From contig NC_080043.1 in NCBI RefSeq assembly GCF_012489685.1, positions 39,323,127-39,387,126 on the forward strand: 64,000 bases of DNA. Direction: 5' to 3'. The stretch comes from Lotus japonicus (lineage: Eukaryota; Streptophyta; Magnoliopsida; Fabales; Fabaceae). Position 1 is the first letter of the stretch, and the number at the start of each line of letters is the position of its first letter. A model generated the notes under the pieces. That model searched no databases and had not been told where the DNA came from. It saw only the letters and a list, made by a program, of their open reading frames with translations. Below are positions 23,056-34,319 of this stretch, piece by piece. A program made the position numbers and the translations under genes.

Positions 23056-25994
23056 AGATTTTGAGCTATAACGTCAGAGGCTTAGGAAACCGAGCAAAAT
23101 GGAGGATTATTAGGGAGCTCATTAGCAAGGAGAAAGTGGTTTTGCTTGTTTCAAGAAACAAAGCTTGAGACTATTGAAACAATGTTGTGTTTGTCTATTT
23201 GGGGTTACAACGATTTTGATTGGGTTTTCCTACCGGCTACCAACAGAGGTGGAGGCTTGCTATGTGTTTGGAGTAGGGAATCGTCTAGTCTGAATGAGTG
23301 TATTTATGGCAGGAAGTTTCTTTGTGTGAAGGGGTTCTTTGAGGATTGTGAATTGATTATTACAAACTTCTATGGGTCCTCATCTCTGGCTGAAAAACGA
23401 GCTCAATGGAGTGATCTTGTTGCCTTGAAATCTGCCAGCAATGTCCCTAGGTGGTGCATCTTTGGTGACTTCAATTTGGTGCGCTTTCCAGAGGAGAGAA
23501 GAGGTATTAATTCTAACACTGAACCTTACCGTAGGGATATGGAAGAATTCAATTTGTTTATTAATACTATGGAACTGTTTGATCTCCCAATGGGTGGTAA
23601 GAGATTCACTTGGTTTAGGTCAAATGGCCAAGCGGTGAGCAGATTGGACAAGGCCTTGGTATCGAGTGATTGGTTGGGAATTTGGCCTCATAATTGCCAA
23701 CAGGTTCTTCGCAGGGACATTTTATACCATTGCCCGGTGATTTTAAGCTCTTCTTTGGTGATTTGGGGACCAAAACCTTTTAGGGTTTTAAATTGTTTGT
23801 TGCAAGACCCTAAACTAAAATCCTTTGTGGAAGAGGAGTGGCCAAAGCTCAAGTTTCAGGGTTGGGGGGCCTTCATCTTAAAAGAGAAGCTCAAGGCCCT
23901 GAAGGTGTTGTTAAAGCGGGGGAACCTTGATGTATTTGGGGATGTGAACAAGCATAAGATGGAAATTGTGATTAAGATGGAAGGGCTAGACAAGAAAGCA
24001 GAAGAGGGTAACCTGACGGAGGACGAGTCCAAAGCTAGGAAACTCCTTCAAGCTGACTTTTGGAAGATTAACAAGCTAAATGAGTCCCGTCTTTTTCAAA
24101 AATCTAAGGCTCGTTGGATCAAGGAAAGGGATGCCAACACTAAATACTTTCACACAGTCATAAATTGGAAGAGGAGAAAGAATGTTTTGTTGGGACTCAA
24201 TGTGAATGGCTCTTGGATTTCTGGACCACTTGAGGTGAAGCAACATGTGAAGGCTTTTTTTTGAGAAGAGGGTCGAGGGAGTACAAAGGGTGAACCCGCA
24301 ACTTAATGGGGTGACTTTCGAACAACTTTCCCATGCAGATAACACTTTCTTGACTACTAGCTTTGAAATGGAGGAGATCCGAGAAGCAGTGTGGGATTGT
24401 GATGGAGATAAAAGTCCGGGTCCGAACCAGTTTAACTTTAAATTTATCAAGTCCTTCTGGCATATCTTCCAACATGACTTCAAGAAGGTTTTGGATGATT
24501 TCTATCTAAATGGTGTTTGGCCGAAGGGAAGCAACACCTCTTTCATTGATTTAATACCAAAGATTCACAATCATATGGGGCTTAATGACTTTAGACCTAT
24601 CTCTCAAGAAGGCAGTGGATATCGGTAGATTCACAGGTTTTTCATCGGGGAAGCTTCAAGGCAAAATGTCGAAACACTTAAATGTATCTTAAGATGCTTC
24701 GAGGTTGTTTTGGGTCTCAAAGTCAACTTCTTTAAAACAAGTTGGCTGGAATTGCTGTGGGTGACGATTCTATTGGTAGCTTTGCATCCTCTTTGCATAG
24801 TAGAACCACTTCTCTACCCTTCAAATACTTAGGCTTGATGGTCGGTGGAAATACACGTAGGGTTTCCTTTTTGGCTCCTGTGATCAATAGGGTGAGGAAA
24901 AGATTAGCTTCATGGAAGAATAAATGCATATCTTTCAGGGGAAGGATATGCTTAATTAAAAGCGTCTTAACCTCAATCCCTCTATATTATTTCTCTTTCT
25001 ACAAGGCTTTGGCTAGTGTGATCAAGAGTTACCAATAATGAAGATCTTTCTTTAGGGAGGATCGGAAGACAACTCAAAGATTGCTTGGGTTATTTGGGAA
25101 AAGATTTGTACTTCAAAGGAGGAAGGTGGTTTGGGGATTAAGGATTGTGGCAAATTCAACTTAGCACTTTTAGGCAAATGGCGTTGGAGATTACTCATGG
25201 AAATGGACAGCTTGTGGGCAAAGGTTTTGACTATGAAATACCTAAATTCAAGCACCTCTAAGGAATCTTCTTGGTGGAAAGATTTGAAGAAATCGTGCTT
25301 TTTGGAAGGGGGAGGAGGGTGGTTTGAAAGTAAACTCCAGAGAAAGGTGAGAAGAGGGAATGATGTGAGGTTTTGGCAAGAGGTATGGCACAATGACACC
25401 AGGTTTAAAGAAAATTATCCAAGGCTTTATGCCTTATCAACTAAGAAGAACAGCTCGATTGAAGACATGGGAGATTGGAGCAATGGGAGTTGGTCCTGAA
25501 ATTTTGGTTGAAGAAGGGTTCTAAGAGATAATGAACATTCTATGCTGGATAACCTGCTCCTCTCTTTGCAGACTTTTTCTCCCCATGCTACTGAGGATGA
25601 TGGATGGACTTGGAATGCTAACCCGGAGGGAGCTTATTCTGCCAGCTCTGCATATTCTTGTCTGATGGGTCCAGTTCATCTCCCAGATGAGAATATCTTC
25701 AGCCTCCTCTGGAATGTCCCTGCACTTTCAAACGCTTTGGCCCTTGCCTGGAAGGTTCTACTTGATCGGGTGCAAACGAGGTCTAATTTGTTTAAGAGAC
25801 ATGTTATCATAACAGAGGTAGAAGCATTTTGCCCTGTGTGCTCCTGTGAACTTGAATCTGTTTCTCACTTGTTTTTCTCATGTTCATTTTCCTGGAATAT
25901 CTGGATGACTATTTACAGATGGCTAGGTCTCTCCTTGGCGATTCCAAAGGACGGTAGGGGACATTTCATCCAGCACACTCTTCACTGTTGGTAA
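23052..25994 (+). pseudogene. LINE ORF2 (endonuclease, reverse transcriptase, zf-RVT), deleted RT core
   Basis: It starts MKILSYNVRGLGNRAKW, the usual start of the plant L1 endonuclease. The frame shifts at about 23145-23152 just before FQETK (catalytic Glu). GDFN is present, but the final SDHCP motif reads LYHCP: Asp is replaced by Tyr at 23725-23727. A run of eight T at 24255-24262 shifts the frame again. The RT begins (GDKSPGPNQFNFKFIKSFW, LNDFRPIS), then jumps at about 24604 to a late palm segment and loses YADD at about 24640. Later pieces include FKYLGLMVGG (24742-25038) and a zf-RVT domain, CPVCSCELESVSHLFFSC (25542-25994). It cannot retrotranspose. Confidence 0.88.
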
Positions 25995-26537
25995 AAATAT
26001 CAGAGAAAAGGGACCTGGGCAATGTGGATTGCAGCAATTTGGGCCATATGGCACTACAAGAATTCGCTTATCTTTAGAGGGCCGGGGAAGCTGCTGCCAT
26101 AGACAAGGTTCTGGACTTAATCCAATTTAGGTCCTGGAGTTGGATGAAAGAGAAATTAAAAGGCTTCAACTGCAGCTTCTATGACTGGCAAACACACCCC
26201 TCGATTTTTCTGGCCTTACTCTAGAACTATCTGCACCTGTCTTTCCCAGCTGATTGCGCAGATGCTCGCGCATATTCCCTTTGTCCTTGACTTGTTGCTG
26301 GTTATCTCAGTTGAGTTGTGCCTCTCGTGCCTCTCGTGTCTTGCGTGCAGGGTTTCCATAACCTGTTTCTTCTTGATGTTTTTTTGTAGCGTCTGTTGCG
26401 TTATGGGTTGTTTGTGTACCCTGCTTTTTGGGCTGGGCTGATCTCATTTTATTCTTTTTTTCCTTTTTCTTGTACCTATCTTAGGGTTGAAGTATCCCTT
26501 ATACTTCCTTAATTATATTTGTCTTAACTAAAAAAAG

Positions 26538-27992
26538 AATCGAACATCCAACCAACCTTGTGGTTAAATGATGAATTGAACTAGCTGCTACATCATACTA
26601 TGACTTTTGGCTTATGGTAAATGAGAAAGGCCACCAAATCGTTGGAGAGAAGTTTTAAAAGAACTTCTTGATGACACTCTTAGTTCATCAATTGTTTGGA
26701 AACATTTTACAATTCATGTGACTTTATACCACGTAAAGGTTTAGGATAAAGTTTTTTTAGTATATGTTTATTAACTCTTACCACTTGAATTATCTTTTAG
26801 AAGCAATGATAGAATTCATATTACAGTAAAGAGTTTTTGCACTTATATCTACTTTCTTTTTCATCTTATTTTCACTTATTATTATTTTTCTTTTTTTCTT
26901 ATTTTATAAATCGTGTATTATATATCTCATTTATTTCTCTTTTTAACTTCTTTTCTCTTTAGGTTGGTGAATTTAAGGTGTGTGTGAATTTGTAAGGTAT
27001 GTATAAATTTGTAGCACAAGATAATAAATAAGGAATGCTTTGTTCATGACTCTTATGCTATGGTATGTGTTGTGGGTGACAATATTTGACTTATCAATAT
27101 TATACTCTTTTTTTCCTATAATGCTTTAAAGATAATAAGGAGTTGTTAAATCACTCAAGATAAATATTGAGTAAAATCATTTTTTAAGTGATCAATAATA
27201 TTTTGACATGTGTTAAGAGCTAAAATTTTCTAAAACAATGTCAAAATATTATTTGATCAAAAAAAAAAATTGACCATCTAAGTAGGGTGGTTTCAGAGTT
27301 TAGGATTTATGAGACATGTCAAAATATTATTTAACTATCTAACCTAGGATGATGTTACCTAAAATAAATTTTTAGGTGTTTTAGACAACACCAAATAAGA
27401 ATTTATTAAATTTAATTAAATAATATAAATTTTATAGAAGTTTGGGTGATGAGTATGAGAGAGATACTGAATGACGCTAGAATATGTTGGGCCAAAGAGA
27501 TGCATAAAAGAGATGCATAAAACTCTGTGGATTTCCACATAACCTAAAGAACAAATCATAAGTGAATTGAACATCATCTTTTACCCAAAACTTTCAAGTG
27601 TGTGAGACTTATTTACACTTGATATCACAACTGAATATTGAGCGCTACCCATCAAGCTCCTTATTGCATTATTATTGATTGGGGAGTCTAATTTGTGTAC
27701 ACGGTAATAACATAATATTTATTATTTTTCTCTCTATATTTTTCTTCCTATCACAACATATTACATCTATTACTTTTCTCTTTCTTCATCCTATGTTTAA
27801 GTGATTATACAAAAACAAAAGTGGTACACGAACGAATCTTTGGTTTTGATTTTACGATCGAGTATGGGAGCAATGCACGATAACAATGATGCGAAAAGAG
27901 GAATCACTCATGAGCGAATTGAAAACAGTCACATCAAACTAACTTTTCCAAATGAGGATTTTTCATAAATAACACTCCAACCGATACCTAAC
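26538..27992. other. AT-rich intergenic stretch
   Basis: No coding region is recognised. It contains A/T-rich low complexity and the foldback MITE at 27139-27392, and it ends just downstream of the DMP gene. Confidence 0.6.
27139..27392. mobile_element. Foldback MITE-like element near the DMP 3' end
   Basis: The ends are imperfect inverted repeats: a left arm GAGTTGTTAAATCACTC... and a right arm whose complement is GGTGTTGTCTAAAACACC... Further in, AATAATATTTTGACATGT (about 27188-27205) is exactly inverted as ACATGTCAAAATATTATT (about 27314-27331). No coding capacity. The superfamily is not clear. Confidence 0.6.
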
Positions 27993-28062
27993 TTAAAATG
28001 AAAATAAACACCTACCACTTGAATTACGATTAAAATTAAAGAATATGATCCAATAGAAATAA

Positions 28063-28674
28063 TCAATTGCGAGAGAGAGGAAAACCAACCCCATGTCTTT
28101 GGCTAGGGAACAAAACAAACAAAACACTGCACACCAACCCAATCCCAATCGGCAATGCAACCAGAAGTTCTTTGGTCTCCGCTGAAGGCCCCGGAACAAA
28201 GCACCTCACCACACTCTGATCAAACAACACAACTGCCACAAAAACCAAAATGGACGCGAAAGCGTGGAAGAAATCAATGAACTTTAGCTTGTATTTCGCC
28301 GCCTCATCAACCGGAAGCGTCACTGATCCATCCATAATCCAAATCCCCTTCATCGTAGCAACCCCATATCGAACTTTCCCCCTCTCATCCCTGAAGCTGT
28401 CAGTAAAAGACAAAATGAAGCACGAGAAGGCGCAAAAGGTTAAGAGACATATAGTCATGGCTTTGCTTGTGAGCGTGTGGCATTGGCCTCGGTGTGTGAT
28501 TGCCGGTGAGAGAGTCTGGAATATGAGCACGGTTCCTGTTGGAAGAAGCTTTGCCAAATGTGTTGTGCCTTTGAATGCTTTTCTCATTGTCTTTTGTGCT
28601 GGTGTTTTGGGTGTTTTTTGAGGTAAGGGTGCGTTTTCTAAAAGGGGTTGTTGAGTATCCACATGAACATCCAT
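28063..28674 (-). CDS. DUF679 (DMP) membrane protein
   Basis: A 203-residue, intronless host gene. The soluble N-terminus (MDVHVDTQQPLLENAP) is followed by four hydrophobic segments: about residues 38-60 (AKLLPTGTVLIFQTLSP), 72-92 (AMTICLLTFCAFSCFILSFTD), 133-152 (DFFHAFASILVFVAVVLFD) and 168-188 (LLVALPIGIGLVCSVLFVLF). The motifs LPTGT, FTDSF, VRYGVAT...GIWIMDG and GVGFPLS are DUF679 hallmarks, and the length is typical. DMP proteins are plant-specific membrane proteins of ER, vacuole or plasma membrane, linked to membrane remodelling and, for one clade, gamete fusion. The short N-terminus and GIWIMDG segment look more like the DMP3/4-type group than DMP8/9 (inference). The ATG at 28672-28674 gives the full domain. 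Transposons lie on both sides. Confidence 0.93.
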   Translation of the reverse strand: MDVHVDTQQPLLENAPLPQKTPKTPAQKTMRKAFKGTTHLAKLLPTGTVLIFQTLSPAITHRGQCHTLTSKAMTICLLTFCAFSCFILSFTDSFRDERGKVRYGVATMKGIWIMDGSVTLPVDEAAKYKLKFIDFFHAFASILVFVAVVLFDQSVVRCFVPGPSAETKELLVALPIGIGLVCSVLFVLFPSQRHGVGFPLSRN

Positions 28675-30039
28675 GGAAAAAATTGTTGTTTTTTCTTGAA
28701 TCTCTTGTTTTCAGATTTTGTTATTTTGTTCTTGAATCATGGTGTGCTTTGGATTTTAATCAAGAAATTCATGACTAAATCTATGACAGATAGAAAATAT
28801 TGGTTTTTTCAGTTTTATTTATGTGTTCAGGTTTTGTTAGTGTGGTTTCTATATGCACTATCTTTGAACTTTGGCATTAAACGTTTGTTATCTCAACTAT
28901 AATTCTTTTAAAATGTATAAGATGCTTTAGAAACTGCTCCATGAACAAATTGTTATTGAGCTATTTATGGCCAGAATAGGTAACATAAGGAAGATTAAAA
29001 AAAGAGACTGGTTAACGTTATTTTTGTTTTCTTCAATACGTGTAGTTGTTAGAAAGGAGGAAAACAATAGCATAATTATATTGGCCGTTATTCAATAAGT
29101 AGTGAGTTTTGTTTTTTTAGCGAGTAATGTTAAGCGCGTAATATACCGGCTCTGCGCGCAGTTAGATCTTACATGTGTATTAAATTATTGATTTTTTGTA
29201 ATACTAAAATTTACAAAAAAAATTAGTGTACACACTTTTGTAACAATATATGCCCACTTCAAAGTAGTAAACATGTATGGTTTACTTTACCCTTGAAAAA
29301 ACATATATGGTTTTACCCAATTTTTTTATTAAATAAAGCTAAAACATGATTAATATTTATAAAATGTTTCTTTAAAATTATTTTTTAAAATGTGATCAGA
29401 ACATAAAATATATAAAGACTGAAAATATAAATAATATTCTTGTTAAATAAATATAAATAAGTTAATATATAATAGACATATACGGATTTCAAAAATAACT
29501 ACTGATATGTCATGAATCATGTAACATTCTTTGGATCTCTTAACCCAGAATAAGCGTGCAACTTGAATTGAATTATAAATAAAAAAACATGAATATGTGA
29601 GGTCCACGGTTAAATCCAACAATAAATGATAAGAAACTATTTTTGGTGGAAAATTTTGAAAAGTTGCTTAAATCTTATGTGGAACTTTGGGTTCACAAAA
29701 ACATTATTAAGCAACTCAAATAAGAATTTAGCTATGCAATTTGAATTTGACGCTTTATTAATTTTGTTTTAGAAAGAGAAAGATATGTAACCAAAAGGCT
29801 TGAGAGCATGACTCTTAGGCTGTGAATACAAACCAAACCAGCGCCGACAGTAACAATAAGACCACAAGAATTTGAAAGGAGACACAAAACGCCCAGGAAC
29901 CCGAAGGACCTATTACAACCGAAAACCCAGCAAAAAAAACCCAAGAAAAAAAGAGAGAGGAAAATACTGCAAGGAAAAGAAAATCAAGAAAAACAACCAA
30001 AAACAAAATGCCCAAAAAAACCTCAAATAACCCACACCA
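28675..30039. other. AT-rich intergenic stretch upstream of the DMP gene
   Basis: No gene is recognised. It is largely AT-rich with scattered homopolymers and probably includes the DMP promoter in its first few hundred bases, though no clear TATA element stands out. The A-rich stretch at 29930-30030 leads into the copia relic; open minus-strand frames over it are antisense shadows. Confidence 0.55.
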
Positions 30040-30377
30040 AGAATTTGATGCTTTATTGGCTAATGAGACTTGGTGTCTAGTTCCTTTACCTTGTGGCAGG
30101 TTACCTATTGGATGCAAATGAGTTTTTAGGGTAAAAGAAAAACATGATGGGACTAGCAACAAGTACAAGGCCAGGCTTGTGGCTAAGGGTTTTCGTCAAC
30201 TTGATGGTTTTGATTATTCTGAAACTTTCCTATAACAGTTCGAGTTATTTTGACCATTGCTCTCACTCATGGTTGGCCTTTTCAACAACTTGATGTAATA
30301 ATGCTTTCCTTAATGGATACTTAAGTGAGGAAGGTCATATGAATCAACCTCCTGGATTTGAATCTTCTAATAAGCAG

Positions 30378-30655
30378 GCAGTTCCTTCGCTGAGCACAAC
30401 AGAATGAAGAGGAATTTGTATCATTTCAAATCCCTATTCTTATCGAAGAGAAGAAACGAGAAAAACCGATATCTTCCTACTCGAACAAGAAGTCCTATAG
30501 TTTACAACTCTTCTTTATATAGTAATTCGACCTATTGCTCCTCATCCCCCCATCAGTTTACTATGAAGAGAAGAATCAAAAGGATCGAACTACCTACCCA
30601 TTATTCGGAGGTGAATCATAGAACACCAAAAGCGGTGGTATTTTATGGACCTAAC
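30378..30655 (+). pseudogene. rps4: Nuclear insertion of a mitochondrial rps4 fragment (NUMT)
   Basis: About 278 bp interrupt the copia RT between NKQ and LVFKLNKALYG. Translated, they give SSFAEHNRMKRNLYHFKS, then RSPIVYNSSLYSNSTYCSSS, and end VNHRTPKAVVFYGPN. From memory this matches the C-terminal part of plant mitochondrial ribosomal protein S4, ending about 20-25 residues before that protein's C-terminus. There are no internal stops. The insertion is bracketed by AAGCAG at 30372-30377 and 30656-30661; a single AAGCAG restores the copia reading. The fragment has no promoter and is not functional. The rps4 assignment is by recognition only; a plastid origin seems unlikely from the sequence. 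Confidence 0.85.
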
Positions 30656-31786
30656 AAGCAGTTAGTTTTCAAGCTCAACAAAGCTCTTTATGGTTTAAAA
30701 CAAGCCCAACCCCCCTTGAGCTTGGTATGAAATTCTGACCACCACTCCTTTTGGTTTTGGATTCAAGGCTAGAAAATGTGATCCCTCATTGCTGATTTTT
30801 AAAACTGATTCTCACTGCTTGTATATGTTGATTTACATTGATGATATCATCATTGCCAGGACTTCCATGTCTCTTATTAAAGATCTCATCACTATATTTA
30901 ATGACATTTTTAGTCTTAAGCAATTAGGAGAGCTGAAATATTTTCTTGGTATACAGGTCAAGAGGTTTTCTAATGATTCTCTACTTATGACTCAGTCCAA
31001 GTACATATGAGATCTTCTTCTTAAAGCCAATATGTAAGTGATGTCTCAACACCTCTTCCTGGTGGCTGCAAGTTAACCAAGTATGGTTCTCATTTTATGA
31101 CTAGTCCACCTTTTTATAGGTCTATTGTAGAAGCCTTACAATATGCTACAATTACTAGACCTGAGTTAGGCTATTTAGTCAACAAGGTATGTCAGTTTAT
31201 GGCACATCCTCTCGAGTTTCATTGGCAGGTTGTTAAAATAATTTTGAGGTATCTAAATGGTTCTCTTCAATTAGTATCTTGCTCCAGCGTGTCGTCTCCC
31301 TTTCCTTCTTACATATTCATGCCTTTTGTGATGCTGATTAGGCCTCAAATCTTGATGAAAGGAGGCCTACCTCAAGATCATGCATCTTTCTTGGCCCTAA
31401 TCTCATCTCGTGGTGGTATAAAAAGCAACAACTTGTAGCTCGTTCCAATGTTGAAGTTGAGTATCGTAGTTTGGCTCTTACTGTTACTGAGGTTTTATGG
31501 GTTCAGTATCTTCATATGAACTTCAAGTTTCTACAATTTTTTGTGATAATCAAAGTATAATTGCACTTTGTCATAATCTAGTGTTCCACTCTTGAGTCAA
31601 ACACATTATACTTGATATTTTATTTGTCTGAGAGAAGGTTATTGCTAAGCCTCTGGCTATTTCTCATATCCCTGTTGCAGACCAGGTTGCTAATAGATTA
31701 ACTAAAGCGCTTCCCAAGCAAACACTTCTTGAGTTGCGCGAGAAACTCAGAGTGCTTTCTCAAAATTCACAGAGTTAATGGGGGAA

Positions 31787-32008
31787 TGTTAGAGATATCT
31801 TAGTCAGTTATTGTTAAAGTCAGGTATAGTCAATTACAAAATATCATAGTCAATTTTAAAGTTAATTAGAAACTGTTGAAAACAGTTTTGCCTGCAATTG
31901 TAGAAACTGTTAAAAACAGGTATGACTATTCTTTAATCTTTATTTAGTCATATATGTGTAACTGAATCTGTATGAAAAATAATATCAGAGTTTCTCATTC
32001 TCTCTCTC
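31787..32008 (+). repeat. 3' LTR of the degenerate copia element
   Basis: It begins TGTTAGAGATATCTTAGTCAG directly after a GGGGGAA polypurine tract. The right end is uncertain and placed where the sequence changes character before TTTGATAGCG. No matching 5' LTR is in the window. Confidence 0.6.
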
Positions 32009-32425
32009 CTAGTCTGGATTTGATAGCGAATCTGCAAGTGTACAGATTGCTCGAAGTAATAAAAAGATCGAACCACAGGGATTGCGTAGTTTATACTCTA
32101 CATTAACTAACTTAGAATGAAAGGACGTGAAAATAAAAATTAAAATAAAGAAATGATTATTTTTCGTAAGTAACTTAACTGCAATAAAATTAAAGAAAGC
32201 GAATAACACGATTGAAGTAAATTCAATTTAAAAGAGCGCTAGGGATCCTGATTTCATTAACCTTCTCCCTATGTATCTTCCCAAACAGTTATAATTATGA
32301 ATTCAATTAATTATCAAGGTGCTAAGCCTAATTGTCCACTTATCAATTTCTTGCATAAGTGTCCCTTCCAATTAGTTAGTGATAACTAATTCCTTAGTAC
32401 ATAATCCTAATTAATTAGAGATGAA
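32009..32425 (-). repeat. LTR-like fragment of an unassigned retrotransposon
   Basis: The minus strand contains CCTGTGGTTCGATC and GTACACTTGCAG, motifs common near the 3' end of many plant LTRs before the primer site. No coding sequence. It is cut on the right by the SIRE element at 32426. Confidence 0.4.
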
Positions 32426-33631
32426 TGAAGGTATGAAAAACGGTAGAAAGGGGGGGTTTGAATAACGTTTTCAAGATAAAACTTCCACCTTAAAGATTTT
32501 AACAAATCTTTCGAGAACTAAGTGCTTAAGATAAGAGATAGAAAAGCACACAAGGATTTTTATCCTGGTTCACTTGATAAATCCCTCAAGCTAATCCAGT
32601 CCACCCGTTAAGGTGATTTCTTCCTTCTTAGAATGAAGGCAATCCACTAATCAGGTAAATGTTACAACTGCACTTGAAACCTACAAGTGACTAACAATTA
32701 CACTGACTTAGCTCACACTAAGATTCACTCTCTTAGTCTTCTCTAGGATCCGATCAAACTTGATCTCCTAAAGGTAACTAAACAACTGTTTAAGAAAGAA
32801 TGCTTACAAAGGATTTGCTTCTTAAAAGCTAATAGTAAACACAATGAATTTAGATGAAAGAATGCTTAGAAGGTTTTGAATATAGCTTGCACGTGTGTAA
32901 TTCTTCCAAACGCATCTTTCAATCTTCAGCCTCTATTTATACTCCAAGGATTAGGGTTTAAACGCTGCATGGAAATGCTACCGTTGGAGGGCAGTTCTGG
33001 AAATTCCAGCTTCTGCTGTGGCTGAGAATGTTAGGTAGGTCGTCAGGATAGTACATATGCTTTTGTACTTGGATAGTGACTTGACCTTTAAACCTATTAG
33101 ACTTCTGATCAGGGGAAAGCTTCATGTTGGAACTTGTGAAGCCAGTTGATCAGAGTCAGAGGGAAAGCACAGATCCTCTTACCGTTGTATCTTCTGATTC
33201 TGAACTCAGAGGGAAGTACATGGTCTTCAGAGTTATCTTGCTTCTGGACATCAGAGTTTCCACTTTTCATCTTCTAGATCTTCAGAGTATTCTACACCAT
33301 CAGAACATCTGAACCTTCAGAGTTTCTTGGTTGTCAGAACGTCTGGATCTTCAGAACTTCAAGTGACTGAGTCCATATCAGAGCTTGTATGACTTCAGAT
33401 CTTCTGAAGCATTTCTACTGTTCAGAGTGAACATAGATGTTGCGAAAGCGTTGCTTGGGTCACTCTATCTGCACAGTGCTTCTGATTTGTGTGAGATTAA
33501 ATTGAGGTCAGAGCCTGTAAATAGCACACTCAGAAAAACACGTTAGAGTACCATAATTGTTCATACTAAAATGTTAACTTGTAATCATCAAAACATAGAG
33601 TTGTACTACTCGATCAAAACTTGATCTTACA
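32426..33631 (-). repeat. 3' LTR of the SIRE-type element
   Basis: In plus orientation it runs TGAAGGTATGAAAAACGG...CTTGATCTTACA. The right border is set by the polypurine tract that follows, and the left by comparison with 45905, where the primer binding site adjoins. Short open frames (for example 33124-33312) recur in the other LTR and are not credited. Confidence 0.9.
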
Positions 33632-33646
33632 ATCTCCCCCTTTTTG
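33632..33646 (-). other. Polypurine tract of the SIRE-type element
   Basis: On the minus strand CAAAAAGGGGGAGAT immediately precedes the LTR start TGTAAGATC. Further G5-rich tracts at about 36520, 36765 and 36828 resemble it and are a familiar feature of this lineage's 3' spacer. Confidence 0.85.
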
Positions 33647-34006
33647 ATGATGACAAAACCAAGTATTTTGATTGTAACGCCCCGATTTCTCGAGTGTTAC
33701 ACAGTAACTAATTAACCAATTTTCGTAAAGAGTTTTCGTCGATTCACTTATTAATCTTCAATTAATGACAAACCTTTCATTTTACGAAAACTCTTGAAAC
33801 ATAACCTTTCCAAAAACACGCGGAAGTAACCAACATCGTAAAACTTTTTAAATAACCAACTGTAAAGAGTACGAATCAAAGGCCTGAATGAAAATAAAGA
33901 TTACATCAAAACTTGTTCATTCGAATTTAAGCAATAAAATTGTTCGATACCAACACTTCGGAAACTCTCAACCCCAACAGAAAACAAAAGACTCTCAACC
34001 CAAACC

Positions 34007-34117
34007 CTATTCCTTAGCCTCTTCCTCTTCCTCTGAAGTGTAGTCGTCCTCCGGTATTGGCACGTCACGTAGCATCAACTCCCAAGAATGAGTCATCGCC
34101 ATTATCTTCACGACCAT
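34007..34117 (-). CDS. Short acidic ORF in the third gypsy LTR
   Basis: A 36-residue frame, MVVKIMAMTHSWELM, ending in a tail DDYTSEEEEEAKE before TAG. It lies about 0.33-0.45 kb from the LTR 3' end in sense, against about 0.46-1.18 kb for the ORFs in the other two LTR families. Upstream on the plus strand, CCCCCCAAATAAACACA...AGGGTCAGGTCC aligns with the sequence around the start codon of the longer ORFs. It therefore looks like a version that lost most of the N-terminal domain. Such a short frame could be open by chance. Confidence 0.3.
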   Translation of the reverse strand: MVVKIMAMTHSWELMLRDVPIPEDDYTSEEEEEAKE

Positions 34118-34319
34118 CTACCCCCCCCAAATAAACACATAGCAAACAAGCAGGGTCAGGTCCAACAAAAAGAATGATAATGACAAAATCAACAACAACA
34201 TATATAATATAAGTACATTATATGTCTTTTATGGGAAAGAGTCAGTTACTAACGGAATCTCACTTCACACAACCCACCAAAACTTCCATGGCCATCTTCG
34301 TGCTTCCGCAGAGGCACGG

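Larger units (their letters stand above)
20850..26537 (+). mobile_element. L1-type LINE (non-LTR retrotransposon), inactive
   Basis: A plus-strand element with a GA-rich start (about 20860-20910), ORF1 with an RRM, ORF2 with an endonuclease-reverse transcriptase-zinc finger layout, and a short A-run (about 26529-26535) after a T-rich 3' UTR. I could not identify a target-site duplication, so the 5' border is approximate. It is dead: there is a stop in the ORF1 RRM, frame breaks in both ORFs, a lost endonuclease Asp, and deletion of the RT catalytic core. This ORF order fits plant L1 elements. Confidence 0.88.
30040..32008 (+). mobile_element. Degenerate Ty1/copia retrotransposon (RT, RNase H, 3' LTR)
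   Basis: The plus strand shows RT pieces EFDALLANETWCLVPLP and KYKARLVAKGFRQLDGFDYSETF, then after an organellar insertion KLNKALYGLKQA, the active site YMLIYIDDIIIAR, and ELKYFLGIQVKR. RNase H traces follow (FYRSIVEALQYATITRPEL, then frame-broken). A polypurine tract (about 31777-31786) precedes an LTR starting TGTTAGAGATATC. Several stops and frame changes make it a relic. The 5' half is absent, and no left LTR was found. Confidence 0.85.

Noticed and set aside
28250..28621. Plus-strand 123-residue frame across the DMP gene
   Set aside because: Antisense shadow of a conserved coding sequence; its composition follows the complementary codons.
29815..30168. Hydrophobic minus-strand frame of 117 residues
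   Set aside because: It lies opposite an A-rich stretch and copia RT sequence, so its Phe/Leu/Val richness is a strand artefact.
33124..33312. 62-residue plus-strand frame, repeated at 46603-46791
   Set aside because: It is in the SIRE LTR and duplicated with it; no start context or conserved motif.
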